Origin: Edaphochlamys debaryana
Taxonomy: Eukaryota > Chlorophyta > Chlorophyceae > Chlamydomonadales
Direction of reading: 5' to 3'
Assembly: GCA_016858145.1 (NCBI GenBank)
Contig: JAEHOE010000063.1
Span: 124,001 to 188,000, forward strand
DNA length: 64,000 nt
Shown: positions 23,701-32,197 of the stretch, in pieces
Numbering within the stretch: position 1 is the first letter of the stretch
Layout: every line of letters starts with the position of its first letter
Made by a program: the position numbers and the translations under genes
The notes under the pieces: model-generated
What the model saw: the letters and a program-made list of their open reading frames with translations, nothing else
The model's database searches: none
Told to the model about the DNA's origin: nothing

Positions 23701-26520
23701 GCCGTTGGGGTGTTTGTGGGGCGTGCGGGGCGGCTTGCGGGGGCCGACGTCAAGGAGGGCGGTAAGGGCAGCGTCTAGGGCGGTCTGCAGGTCGGCAGCG
23801 GCCGCAGTGACATTAACTGCTTGCATTTCTGCTGTCCCGCGCAGGTCGCTAAGAAGACTTTCGGCGTGGCCGCTGGGCGGCGGGGGAGTGGTGTCGGCGC
23901 TGGCGTCAAGGGCTGCGGCCGTGGCCTGGATGCGGGCCGCCGCCGGCTCAAGTTGGGCTGCAAGCCTGGGCAGATGGGGGGCGGTGGCGGCTTCGATGGC
24001 GGCGGCTGCTCTGAGCTTCACTGTGGCGGTGAGGGGGAGGGAGACGGTGGCCCAGCCCTGGGGGTTGTTTTGGGGGCCTTCGGCGGGGGCAGGGCGGGGC
24101 CGGCATAGGCCGAGGCCTGCTAGGGGAAGGGTGGTGGTCAGGGGCCTGTGGTCGTACGTATCTCCCGCCGTGCTGACCCGCTCCCTTATCCCGAACCCGC
24201 GGCAGGCTTCCCAGGTGCGAGTGAGGAGAAGGGTGTCGTCGATGCGGCTCATGGAGGCGCGGGCAGGGTCGTGTGTGTCACGGACGAACGTGGGCGCACG
24301 CCGGTGCATGCTCGCGACCTTCCAGGCGCCTTCGCGGATGAAGTCAGCGTGGGACTGATCAGCAGCGGAGCGGGCGGAGCCATGGCGGTCCGAGCGGAAG
24401 GGTGCAGCGTTGAAGTCACCGCTGAGGAGCAGGTGGGAGCCGCTCTCGGCTGCCCGTCGCGCAGCTTCCGTGCAGTAGTCGTAGATGGCACCTCGGGACG
24501 AGGGGTCATCTGGGACATAGGCACCGATGACGTGGAGCGGAGGACCGTGTTGGGGAGTGATGATGCAGTGGCAGACGTAGCCCTGGAGAGGCGTGGGGGG
24601 GCTGAGCGCGTGGATGCGGTGCTTAGGGGCCAGAAGGTGCGAGATCCCCACAGCAACGCCAGCGGAGCCAGGCTCTTGGGGGTTTGAGCGAGGGCGATTG
24701 CTGGGGATGATGCTGTACGAGGGTAGGGCTTTTTTGGCGGCAAGGAGGCGGGCCTTGTCGGCGTGGGAGCGCAGCTTTGTTTCGGTCAGGACTATAATAT
24801 CGGCTGCCCAAGCTTCAATGTTGGCTTGGGTGGTGGTCCAGTGTGTGCCGTTCAACAGCCCGCAGACATTATGCGTTACAACTTTGAGCCGGCCTTGCGG
24901 CTGTTCTGTCGTGATTGAGGGGGCGGTGGCTTGGGTGCGAGGGTCTTGGGGCTCCGGGAGTCGTGGTTCAGCTGTGGGCGGGGGGTTGGGCGTGGTGGTC
25001 GGAGCGGTAGGGGGATTGGCTGCCTCTGTCTCAGGGGGTGGGTTGGCGAGGCGTGGGTGTAGGGCAGGGGTCGGAGTAGGCGGGGTGCGTTGGCGAGTGT
25101 GCGGGAGGGGGGCAGTCGTGGCGGGTGTGGGCTCTAGGTTGCGTTTAGGTTGCGCTCGGGGGGCAGCAGGGGTAGGGTTGCGAGGGGGGTCCGGAAGTGC
25201 ACGCGCCCAGACTGATGGGGCGGTGAGGGCCGGGCGGAGGTGGGCTGGGGAGGGGAACCGCCGCATGCAGTTCACGAGGGCTGACGATTCGGCCAGGGGA
25301 AGATTGCTGCGCAGCACCCAAAGGTCCCGCCCCGCACGTGCATGGAGGGGCCAGTCGTGGTCTCCCATCAGGATGGCTCGCCCAGCCAGGCCGTCAAGCC
25401 GGTACCAGCGCAGTCCTGCAGCGCGACTGCCGACAGCGCGATAAGCAACAGCATGCCCGGGGCTGCCGCCGGCTGGGGGGGTGATGACAATAAAGCTGGT
25501 GGGCGTGGGCCCTGGGAGGAGGGGCAGGATGTCGGGCAGGTTGCAGCCCTGATCTAGGGTACCAAGGCGTCGGATCCACAGGCGCTGTCCGTCGCGGGTG
25601 CGGGCTGTGTGGAGCAGATAGTGGTTGAGGGCGGTCAGACTGCTGGCACCATTGCTGGCGTTCCAATGCTGGGCCCACTCGGCTGCACGGGAGGGATACG
25701 GCTGCAGGGCTGTGCAGACGGCCGTACAGTGCTGGTAGAAAGATTCATATGACACGGTGCGAGAGCCTAGGCAGTGGTTGATTGCGTGGATAGGGCAGCT
25801 GTTCAAGTGGGTCTGATGCTCGTAGAACGGGCGGGCTGAGGGGGGCGGGGGCCAGGCGGCACGGGTCGTGGGCCGTGCATCCAGTGCAAATGGGGGGACG
25901 GTTACATCCTCGGTTACATCCTCGTCATCCCCCGACTCCGCCGGCACCCCGTGGGCTCCAACGAGCCAGGTACGAGGGCTCCCCTTGGGGCAGACCCGTT
26001 TGGTCTTGCGTAGCGGCGGTGACAACCACCGGTGGCCCAGGACAAGTAGAAGGCCAGCGGCGAGGCCGGCGAGCGTGCGTGTCGTCGTACGCGAGGGGGC
26101 GTCTGCAGGGCCTGCGTCTCTCGTCTGAGTCGGGACACAATGCATGCACCCGGGCGGGAGTCCTTTTGGTTCAAGCGGCGATATCATAATAGCGAGCGGT
26201 GGCCCAAAGTGACATGTGCGTTCAAGCTGGCATGTTTGCACGCAGGAAGAGAGCATGCGCCCGTGCAGAATACATATCGTAGTGAGACAGAGTGGAATAG
26301 CAGGAAGCGAGCAGGCGCTATCGCGAGCAGGCGAGCAACGTGGAGCCGAAGCGGCCAGGCGCGCAACGTGGAGCGCAGCAGTGCGAGCTGCGTCAAGAGC
26401 TGATACTGAAGTCGTGAGCAAGGCAGGGCCCCAGTTTGGGCACGGCGGCCAGTGCCGCGGGGTATCGGGCAGGGGCATGTCCAGAAGTGTGGTGGCAGCA
26501 AAATGGGACGCCAGCCCCAC
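17416..26520 (-). CDS. Dualen-like polyprotein (protease, AP endonuclease, RT, RNase H)
   Basis: The open frame spans 3034 codons; its first codon is GTG and the first ATG is at about 26478, so the start is uncertain. Residues 230-400 resemble a papain-fold/Josephin-type cysteine protease: SCPIHAINHC (Cys, about 242), PGHAVAYRAV (His) and YRLDGL. Residues 543-800 are AP endonuclease: VVTHNVCGLL, VLTETKL, LLLSGDFNAAP, SRIDDTLL, TYDHRPL. Residues about 1090-1470 are RT, with KAPGPDGIPNELL, LYVDFSSAFNTIDHD and the catalytic GAYADDLVL. After Pro/Ala-rich linkers comes a segment at 2370-2480 discussed in the findings. RNase H follows from about 2600 (IYTDGSV, QRAELSAI, IFTDSQAS, VKSHTG), then a zinc knuckle, CPVCRSLPDTSGHMFSTC, near 2872. 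The natural reading continues in another frame from about 17755; codons beyond that point in this frame are probably not native. Confidence 0.88.
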   Translation of the reverse strand: MGLASHFAATTLLDMPLPDTPRHWPPCPNWGPALLTTSVSALDAARTAALHVARLAASAPRCSPARDSACSLPAIPLCLTTICILHGRMLSSCVQTCQLERTCHFGPPLAIMISPLEPKGLPPGCMHCVPTQTRDAGPADAPSRTTTRTLAGLAAGLLLVLGHRWLSPPLRKTKRVCPKGSPRTWLVGAHGVPAESGDDEDVTEDVTVPPFALDARPTTRAAWPPPPSARPFYEHQTHLNSCPIHAINHCLGSRTVSYESFYQHCTAVCTALQPYPSRAAEWAQHWNASNGASSLTALNHYLLHTARTRDGQRLWIRRLGTLDQGCNLPDILPLLPGPTPTSFIVITPPAGGSPGHAVAYRAVGSRAAGLRWYRLDGLAGRAILMGDHDWPLHARAGRDLWVLRSNLPLAESSALVNCMRRFPSPAHLRPALTAPSVWARALPDPPRNPTPAAPRAQPKRNLEPTPATTAPLPHTRQRTPPTPTPALHPRLANPPPETEAANPPTAPTTTPNPPPTAEPRLPEPQDPRTQATAPSITTEQPQGRLKVVTHNVCGLLNGTHWTTTQANIEAWAADIIVLTETKLRSHADKARLLAAKKALPSYSIIPSNRPRSNPQEPGSAGVAVGISHLLAPKHRIHALSPPTPLQGYVCHCIITPQHGPPLHVIGAYVPDDPSSRGAIYDYCTEAARRAAESGSHLLLSGDFNAAPFRSDRHGSARSAADQSHADFIREGAWKVASMHRRAPTFVRDTHDPARASMSRIDDTLLLTRTWEACRGFGIRERVSTAGDTYDHRPLTTTLPLAGLGLCRPRPAPAEGPQNNPQGWATVSLPLTATVKLRAAAAIEAATAPHLPRLAAQLEPAAARIQATAAALDASADTTPPPPSGHAESLLSDLRGTAEMQAVNVTAAAADLQTALDAALTALLDVGPRKPPRTPHKHPNGPARRRINRLLKDHAAAKDALASALQAPSADAAPAAPPSGTGRAPTRLRPAPTRAQAEDISQCRTRANALKAELHAEVKQLRRTASQSAAKRFQRLLATRPKQGHKQVFASPSSAPRGLPAVRHPATGTVETEPEGILSAVHHYYSHLAKPVSGPRTGRYRPSAAPRNYPWNRLRAGDRTFQLKAAADPTSTSLLPHIADDANFNSCLRHLGNYKAPGPDGIPNELLKLLPSPLHRLIHQLLLVMWVKAETPTPWTASLTVLLPKPKGDPLDLKNKRPIALANTLYKLWTSLVTVGIAQYCADWSILSDTQEGFRQARNTERMIHTLRRAIEDAALSHRNLYALYVDFSSAFNTIDHDCLLRILYDLGLPTDLIDVVHNLYSSARTCVGTEHGTTPDIPLERGPILFILYMEPLLRWLHYGGRGYRFACLEQNPAPAGSHTLNDRHNLSNGAYADDLVLTTNDLSHLRVQAEKLELFANWGALTVNTKKCAITGILHGEARSQPTWGNNPANRAYASALRIRLDGQVKVSGKAIPYQPPTAPFKYLGVHVTLTLDWAEQLTQARLAIQERGAAILASQATPDQKIRMLRTCVHTKVSYGMSVMAYTPQDIAHLDCLIAGIARKCYKLPPSFPTRTLLLPPARLGLGLGSLRERYVMCAAYNLVTSLRDPGRLGETTRALLHLQLQRAGALAAHRYRAESRFYTTLRQLALIRESGLELTHCGATVTEAATVNSLIPSLALARAYMGAESTEVPYGTIKPLIDLGLDLRSLTEYSGHRLISTTELKRRLGHHANRRALIALNRLTLTLCKPPTGTRPLGEAIRAVGPEPIPAAHRVLPDLPSLTELTRPLPSPAPLPQRTLHQYYPPAPAAAAPAPAAAPANPPPPAAAPVNPLAPEPDADGDLPMADGPASPAPGAPPPAAAPAPLPRLEPLTRNPRTRRLLANTREPTAPAHRHPLEDPHHPLRQRLRHLLDEALDDTDRVNHPTAIMCGCCLFGAAARTWPALCSRSPPPTRPAAAAAPRPQPPQPAPHRLDLPLGLPVGAPPPPRPHRARRTRPTQPAAPPAPAPRPAWQPIEMTAALAEFRSRCAAAPRPPAPPPGWRLARNRILQGNLPPPTTPKEAWEDLKRSQALALDLAAPFERILSINASVTKRLPPSDSQHDAAPRVATYYTVTWGPTVVPRGLLPAHASANYRPSCDPRPVGPRGLRHALLAVQWQPTDEPETHLQEHRDWARLKADLLSRRAEAAALPPSRPAPPVRDAHLSEDQRQGSWAPPARQSAARRTLARAAHISVTPTNPDADTHPTGAYRVQIGVLPPSPAGHPPRPLEREDTAFVYDPAGTCIGALPAATLSNLYGRYHDARCRNPERHASLAAPGGFAEDVARLVLRYRPHHPRRTPTDQSNPGVTESHERKLHPSLMRALQEALGLDSTTERFASPLNVSPDAQCYYTADPGDAVFGANYDAYQCLWHGPSVAHPEPDPAQVNRAIRWALCSVSETYSAGTSTCTVLALPHNPDGQHTAYDLHPNARLLARIRPSHPWATLLPDRSSPGAASAPKPDTYRRGLDLVVIADAYGMSQHFRRLSTILHSALGTTPPEPPSVTVAERMRVGRDTKHTRTAHRRLKRLAQSPPTPPTHSTLAPPPDFPPLVSALGPALPLRWDPEEAIYTDGSVLQAPRTTGSPAADGPADAPTDTEERTAYIDINGGADGCNTIQRAELSAIRQGLKMNPEAAELTIFTDSQASLCLLRKAIRSPELLLLSKHKPLLELLVQDVSARVALGHRINFLKVKSHTGIRFNEAADVAAWRVATGDVEATCIETASNNPRGEGYWLCDEKSRMYVPDLKYGLQRALAPDVAAGYSTNPDSTARLAEALPLIDTKASSLETLRYPAMRTALKTLTSQHFTATKAAKCGRNCLGGKWGPPSDGLCPVCRSLPDTSGHMFSTCAHPTMKGLRTARHDTVAKLTAAYVANGRYGGDFMFMDAGSLAGSSKNRPLNPSGLTFLSSEVFPSTTRVRKHGPCSAPPAVNGQSYTCTSLRLDSARTQPTSKNRPRTSTTGPTPPSPLATAEPFAATSYPCYVSLAQTPTPPTRPPVRW

Positions 26521-26664
26521 GGTGCCCGTGCGTGTCTGATAAGCTGCCTGGGGCGCTGTGGGCTGAGGGCGCGGCCAAGGCTTGCGAGAAAACTTGCTGG
26601 TTATACTCGGTCTGACCGACGCGTTTGTCCGGATAGTGCTGCAGGGCGGCGCAGTTTGGAAGCA

Positions 26665-27153
26665 TTAAAGCGGTTCGAGCGTGCGGGGCAGTGGGCGCGC
26701 CGGTGCGCGACTTAGATGGGTGTTGCACAGCGCCAAGCAGAGTCGCGTGCACTCGGTTGGGGGGTTATCAGCGATGGGGAGGTTCGCAAGCAGGTTATGC
26801 GAAACCGGTTCCCGGTAAGCGCGCACCGAGGGCGCTAGCATCGGCTCGGGGGTGTGTGACCCGCCTCGCGAGCAGGCCCGGAGGGCCTCGACGACGGAGA
26901 TATCGGACGGTCTTTGCGAGGTTGCCGGGTTATCTGGTTGGGGACAGCCTGGCGCCAGGAAGAACCGCCATCCCAAGCCCGTAGGGGGATGGTCGGGTCC
27001 GGCCGAACCAGGAGTCCCGCAACCGAACCAGCGGCAGGCTGCGAGCATGCAGAAGGTTAGCAACAGCAGCGCAGGCAAAACTGCGCGCTTCCGCCACCTC
27101 TTTCGCCCATCGTTGACCGCCTCCGTTCGTCGCGTGTGGGGAGCTTGAGCCAT
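26665..27153 (-). CDS. Small upstream ORF of the Dualen-like element
   Basis: An ATG-started frame of 162 codons lies near the element's 5' end, about 70 bp inside. The product starts basic (GRKRWRKR), has a strongly hydrophobic segment at residues 24-40 (VLPALLLLTFCMLAACRW) and then a Pro/Ala/Arg-rich tail. It ends before the first ATG of the large ORF. It could be an ORF1, or a 5' exon of the large ORF. No RNA-binding motif is visible and I do not recognise it. Confidence 0.4.
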   Translation of the reverse strand: MAQAPHTRRTEAVNDGRKRWRKRAVLPALLLLTFCMLAACRWFGCGTPGSAGPDHPPTGLGWRFFLAPGCPQPDNPATSQRPSDISVVEALRACSRGGSHTPEPMLAPSVRAYREPVSHNLLANLPIADNPPTECTRLCLALCNTHLSRAPARPLPRTLEPL

Positions 27154-27222
27154 AAGGCTTGTAAGCTATAAGTTACATTGTAGGTCTGCCTGCCTGCCTG
27201 TCTCCCCTTGTCCGTGCAAGAA

Positions 27223-27649
27223 CCCAGCGGCAACGCACAGCGCCCAGCTACAGCGCCCACCGGCAGCTCCGAGCTGCAGCGCCCAGACAGGGCCTAGCGG
27301 CCAGCGGCCAGCGCCGGCACCTAGCGCGCAGGTGGCGCCCAGGCTCAGGTGCAGCGACAGCGCCCGGCGATTGACAGCGCCCAGCGGCGGCGCCCAGCGG
27401 CAGCGTCCAGCGGCAACGCACAGCGGCAACCCCGAGCGCCCAGCAACGGCGCCCTGCGGCACCTCCGAGCTGCAGCGCCCAGCCAGGGCCTAGCGCCCAG
27501 CGGCTAGCGCCACCTCCTAGCGCTCAGGTGGCGTCCAAGCTCAGGGTCCAGCGGCAGCGCCCACCGCCTCGACCCCAGTGCCCAGCTCCCCGCGCCCAGC
27601 GGCGGTGTCCCTCGGCAGCGCCCAAGTAGTGCTCAGCAGCCAGCAGCAC
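27223..27649. repeat. 427-bp direct repeat, right copy
   Basis: Partner of 16748-17174, at a constant offset of 10,475 bp with three substitutions seen. It directly abuts the 5' end of the Dualen-like element. The sequence after 27649 is not shared with the left flank, which is what a duplication of the target would give. Confidence 0.85.
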
Positions 27650-28629
27650 TGCCGTGGGGGCCCAGAAAGCCATGGCCGCACCCATGCCTTGCACGCGGGT
27701 GCCATCGGCCTTGGTCGCCCCTCCGCGCAATGCGGCTACCACTGCACTGCGATGCAGCGCGCAGGGCCCGAGGCCGCCCATCCACAGCGCCCAGCAACGC
27801 CGCCACCCGGAGCCGAAGGGTTTCAGAGCAGTCAGGCCGCGCCGAGGACACCAGAAGCGCCTCCACCTGCGAGCCGGCGCGGCTTCTGATGCACGCGCCG
27901 GGGATGACTGGGGAAGGGACTAAGGGAGTCTGTCACGTGGGCCGCGGTTGCTGGGCTTGGGGGGAGGGGGGCGAGGGGGAGCGGGGAGGGTCGGCTTTGC
28001 AATGTCTCCGACTGCTGAAGGCCCTCATCGTGCACGCAAGGGAGCACCGCGCACCGCCACAGCACACCACAGCTCCGCCGGCAAGCCCCGCAAGTCCTCC
28101 TGTTTACTGTTTGGCGCAAGCAACCGCCACGACTGTACGGGTTCGACTCCCCTTCGGCGCCGTGCACACCCACACTTGCCGCAGCCACCCTGCAGGACGG
28201 AGCTACGGTCCCCATTGAGCCAAAGCCCATGTGTTAGGGTGCCAGCGCGCAACAGAGCCCGAAAGCACGTCCTGAGCCCGGTCGGATAGCAATACCGTAG
28301 CCCAGCTTACCTTGGGCTTACCTGGGCTTACCTTCAGTGTGCAGACCTCTTGGGGAGGTCCGCCATCGCCCGAGTTGGCGCGACTAAAGCCCGCGGAAGC
28401 CTAGTTGTCCCCACGCCCCATGGAGCCGAACCTGGGGGTGTAGAAGACGTCGTCCGAGAAGAGGAAGAGAAGAGCGTCAGTACGCGACCATGCGGGCGAG
28501 CAGCGGGCGAGCAGAGCAGGTCGCGACCCCAGGAGCGCCTAGGAACTCGGGCGATGGCGGAAGAAGGAGGCAAGCAACCTGCAGGGCTCAAGGGTACCCG
28601 GGCGGGCATGCAGTACGGGTGTGACATGC
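27650..28629. other. Intergenic, no gene recognised
   Basis: Several overlapping short open frames typical of GC-rich DNA are present, none with recognisable motifs. A short direct repeat of cttacctgggcttacct-like words lies at about 28305-28332. Confidence 0.45.
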
Positions 28630-30990
28630 CCCCGGCTGGGGGGGGGGGGGAGCGGGAGGGGCGGAAGGGCTCGGAGGACAAGGACGCCCGGGAGGAATGC
28701 CGGCCTGCTTGCTGCACGCGGCCTGCGTTGGTGCGGACTCACGCTTACAGGGGAGGGCCTGCTGTGGCTTGAGGCCCCGACACATCTCCTCGGCCGTCCT
28801 TGCGGCACAACTGTAGGTGTAGTGTTCAGCGGGGAACGGCTGGGCGGGGAGGGGGGAGGGGGAACAAGGGGGCAGGAGGACTGGGAGGACTGGGACGACC
28901 CCTGCAAGCTGGACGGGGAGGGGCGTGACGGCTGGGAGGGCCGGGGGAGGTACAGGCGCGGGGCAGGGAGGACTGGGTAGCGAGCGAGGAGGCCCCAGGC
29001 CGGTACGAACCCCCCCGTCCTGCCGTACACACGGCGCTGCGCGTTGTCCCCCTTTCCCCAACTAGCCCTACCTTAGCCCCCAGCCCTTCCCTGCCCCCTC
29101 TGCCCGCACCTACAGCGCTAGTCAGCTCCGCGCAAGTGCAGCAGCGCGCTGGAGGTAGAACGCATAAACCACCTGCGCGGGCGGCCTGATCTGTGGCAAG
29201 AAGGGCACGGGGAAGGGGGCAAGGGGGGCCGGCGGAGGTGCGACTCTCGAAGGGAGAAGCGGGGCCCTGGTCTGGGGACGGCCCGGGGGGAGCGGGAGCG
29301 ACGGGAGCCGGGAGGGCCGAGTGGGGTGTGAGGGCTGGGGAGACCAGGGTGGCGGTAGGTGAGTGTGGAGCGTGAAGGAAGGTTTGGCGGCTGGGGGGGA
29401 GCGGGAGGGGCGGAAGGGCTCGGAGGACAAGGACGCCCGGGAGGAATGCCGGCCTGCTTGCTGCACGCGGCCTGCGTTGGTGCGGACTCACGCTTGCAGG
29501 GGAGGGCCTGCTGTGGCTTGAGGCCCCGACACATCTCCTCGGCCGTCCTTGCGGCACAACTGTAGGTGTAGTGTTCAGCGGGGAACGGCTGGGGGGGGAG
29601 GGGGGAGGGGGAACAAGGGGGCAGGAGGACTGGGAGGACTGGGACGACCCCTGCAAGCTGGACGGGGAGAGGCGTGACGGCTGGGAGGGCCGGGGGAGGT
29701 ACAGGCGCGGGGCAGGGAGGACTGGGTAGCGAGCGAGGAGGCCCCAGGCCGGTACGAAACCCCCCGTCCTGCCGTACACACGGCGCTGCGCGTTGTCCCC
29801 CTTTCCCCAACTAGCCCTACCTTAGCCCCCAGCCCTTCCCTGCCCCCTCTGCCCGCACCTACAGCGCTAGTCAGCTCCGCGCAAGTGCAGCAGCGCGCTG
29901 GAGGTAGAACGCATAAACCACCTGCGCGGGCGGCCTGATCTGTGGCAAGAAGGGCACGGGGAAGGGAGCAAGGGAGGCCGGCGGAGGTGTGACTCTCGAA
30001 GGGAGACGCGGGGCCCTGGTCTGGGGACGGCCCGGGGGGAGCGGGAGCGACGGGAGCCGGGAGGGCCGAGTGGGGTGTGAGGGCTGGGGAGACCAGGTTG
30101 GCAGTAGGTGAAGTGTGGAGCGTGAAGGAAGGTTTGGCTGGGAGGGCCGGCGGGGGGAGAGGAGGTACAGGCGTGGGGCAGGGAGGACTGCGTAGCGAGC
30201 GAGAAGGCCCCAGGCCGGTCCGTCCCCCCCCCCGTCCTGCCGTACACACGGCGCTGCGCGTTGTCCCCCTTTCCCCAACTAGCCCTACCTTAGGCCCCCG
30301 GCCCTTCCCTGCCCCCTCTGCCCGCACCTACAGCGCTAGTCAGCTCCGCGCAAGTGCAGCAGCGCGCCGGAGGTAGAACGCATAAACCACCTGCGCGGGT
30401 GGCCTGATCTGTGGCAAGAAGGGCACGGGGAAGGGAGCAAGTGAGGCCGGCGGAGGTGTGACTCTCGAAGGGAGACGCGGGGCCCTGGTCTGGGGACGGC
30501 CCGGGGGGAGCGGGAGCGACGGGAGCCGGGAGGGCCGAGTGGGGTGTGAGGGCTGGGGAGACCAGGTTGGCAGTAGGTGAAGTGTGGAGCGTGAAGGAAG
30601 GTTTGGCGGCTGGGGGGGAGCGGGAGGGGCGGAAGGGCTCGGAGGACAAGGACGCCCGGGAGGAATGCCGGCCTGCTTGCTGCACGCGGCCTGCGTTGGT
30701 GCGGACTCACGCTTACAGGGGAGGGCCTGCTGTGGCTTGAGGCCCCGACACATCTCCTCGGCCGTCCTTGCGGCACAACTGAAGGTGTAGTGTTCAGCGG
30801 GGAACGGCTGGGGGGGGGGAGGGGGGAGGGGGAACAAGGGGGCAGGAGGACTGGGAGGACTGGGACGACCCCTGCAAGCTGGACGGGGAGGGGCGTGACG
30901 GCTGGGAGGGCCGGCGGGGGGAGGGGAGGTAAAGGCGTGGGTCGGGTTGAGCTGGGAGGACGGCTGGGGAGGGGTCCGTGAGGGGTTGGA
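28630..30990. repeat. Tandem array of ~750-bp units
   Basis: Copies begin near 28636, 29387, 30136 and 30607, each marked by ggagcgggaggggcggaagg (or its remnant), accccgacacatctcctcgg, tagtgttcagcggggaacgg and cgtacacacggcgctgcgcg. The first two are nearly full length and identity is high. The third lacks about 280 bp internally, and the fourth is truncated after tgacggctgggagggccg. Long minus-strand frames cross it (for example 28826-29779), but they are Pro/Ser-rich, repeat from unit to unit and look like GC-rich shadows. Confidence 0.85.
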
Positions 30991-32197
30991 GGACCGGGAT
31001 GGGACGCCGGGGAGGACTATGCTGGGTGGCAGTTCTGGGAGGACCGGGAGGGGTATGAGGGCAGGAGGACCGCCATGGCTGGGGTAGGTTGAGCGGGGAG
31101 CGACGGCTGGGACCGCCTGCCTTGGAGGCGCGAGAGCTCACCCAGCTCGCCCTCGCCCGCGCCAGGCACCACAGAGGCTGGGCGAGAGGCCTGTGTGGCC
31201 TCGGCATCAGCGCACCACGTCTGAGGGGGAGCTGGGGAGTCCCGCTGAGCTGCCTCCCCTGTGCCCCGCCCCCATCCCGAGTTCCACATCACTCAGTGAC
31301 CTTCCGGCTTGGATATGAGCCCGTAACATGCGTTAACGTGTGCGCTGGAATGCGGAGCGCCGCGCGACATGTTCGTCCCGCGCGCACACGCAGGCCGCCT
31401 GGTGCGGCCCAGCGAACACATGGCGCAACAGCTCTCTGCAAATGCTGCGAGCTCTCTCGCGGTTGGGCGGCCCAAGTCCGCGAGCAAACACTTCCCGGCG
31501 CCTAGCGCGATTTCGTCGTGCCTCTATATTACGTCCCATTCTGACTATCTTTCGTGGTACGGTGGGCGGGCCATTGCCCCCGAGTGCGCGTCCGAATGCG
31601 AGGCGTCGCACCGCGGCTTCGCGCCGGCGACGCACCGACGCGCTCGTGACATACACCGTCTCCAACCTCCTGTCACGTGTTATCGTACTGCCGACCTCGC
31701 GGGCCCGTTCGTGGCGGGTGCACGCCCCGACTCCGCGCGCACACTTGCACTGCTGCACAATGCGCAATTCGGCCACGGTGGAGTGTTATACAATGCTCCT
31801 GGCAATGCATCGCACCCGTTCAGGCGGGGCCGGAGGCCCGCCATAGCAACTAGCAATTACCACGTTTACGACCGACGTTTTCAGCTCGGCTGCGGCACTG
31901 CTGCGCCCCCGATTTCGTGCATCCCCTTCCATGACGTATCCGCCAGCGCTACCGCAGCCCCGCTAAACGCGGCGACTCGCCCACATCGCCCCGTGGCGAC
32001 CTCTACATCTGCGCGGTGAATTGGCTGGTTGGACCATCGGTCCAATGCGCGACGTGCGTGCGAATACGCCGCACCGCTCGGCGGGGCGCGAGGGGCTCGG
32101 GCGGGTTGGTTGTTGGGCTGGCCCTGTTCTTAAGTAGCCTCCGCTAGAACTACATTTCATTCCGTTAGCTACGGTCATTTTGCCGCCGTGTCTTTCT
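30991..32197. other. Unrecognised region open in several frames
   Basis: From about 31330 to 32020 long frames overlap: plus 31369-32019 (216 codons), plus 31340-31846 (168) and minus 31776-31333 (147). Composition is less extreme than the neighbouring repeats and rich in CG words. None of the translations shows a motif I know. It may be a remnant of a mobile element. Confidence 0.35.

Larger units (their letters stand above)
17175..27222 (-). mobile_element. Dualen/RandI-like non-LTR retrotransposon
   Basis: A 10,048-bp element on the minus strand with 5' end near 27222 and 3' end at 17175. It has an upstream ORF (27153-26665), one giant ORF (to 17416) and an out-of-frame C-terminal endonuclease (17751-17327), followed by a 152-bp 3' region without a poly(A) tail. 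The domain set is cysteine protease, AP-type endonuclease, reverse transcriptase, RNase H and restriction-like endonuclease. This is what is described for Dualen from Chlamydomonas, the family known for carrying two endonucleases. The long uninterrupted ORF and nearly identical flanking repeats indicate a recent insertion. Confidence 0.85.

Noticed and set aside
28125..28160. gggttcgactcc, like a tRNA T-loop
   Set aside because: The flanking bases do not form a T-stem, and no D-arm, anticodon arm or acceptor pairing was found.
28826..29779. Long minus-strand open frames over the tandem array (for example 317 codons)
   Set aside because: Pro/Ser/Arg-rich, repeated with each unit and open only because of GC bias; no domain and no splice logic.
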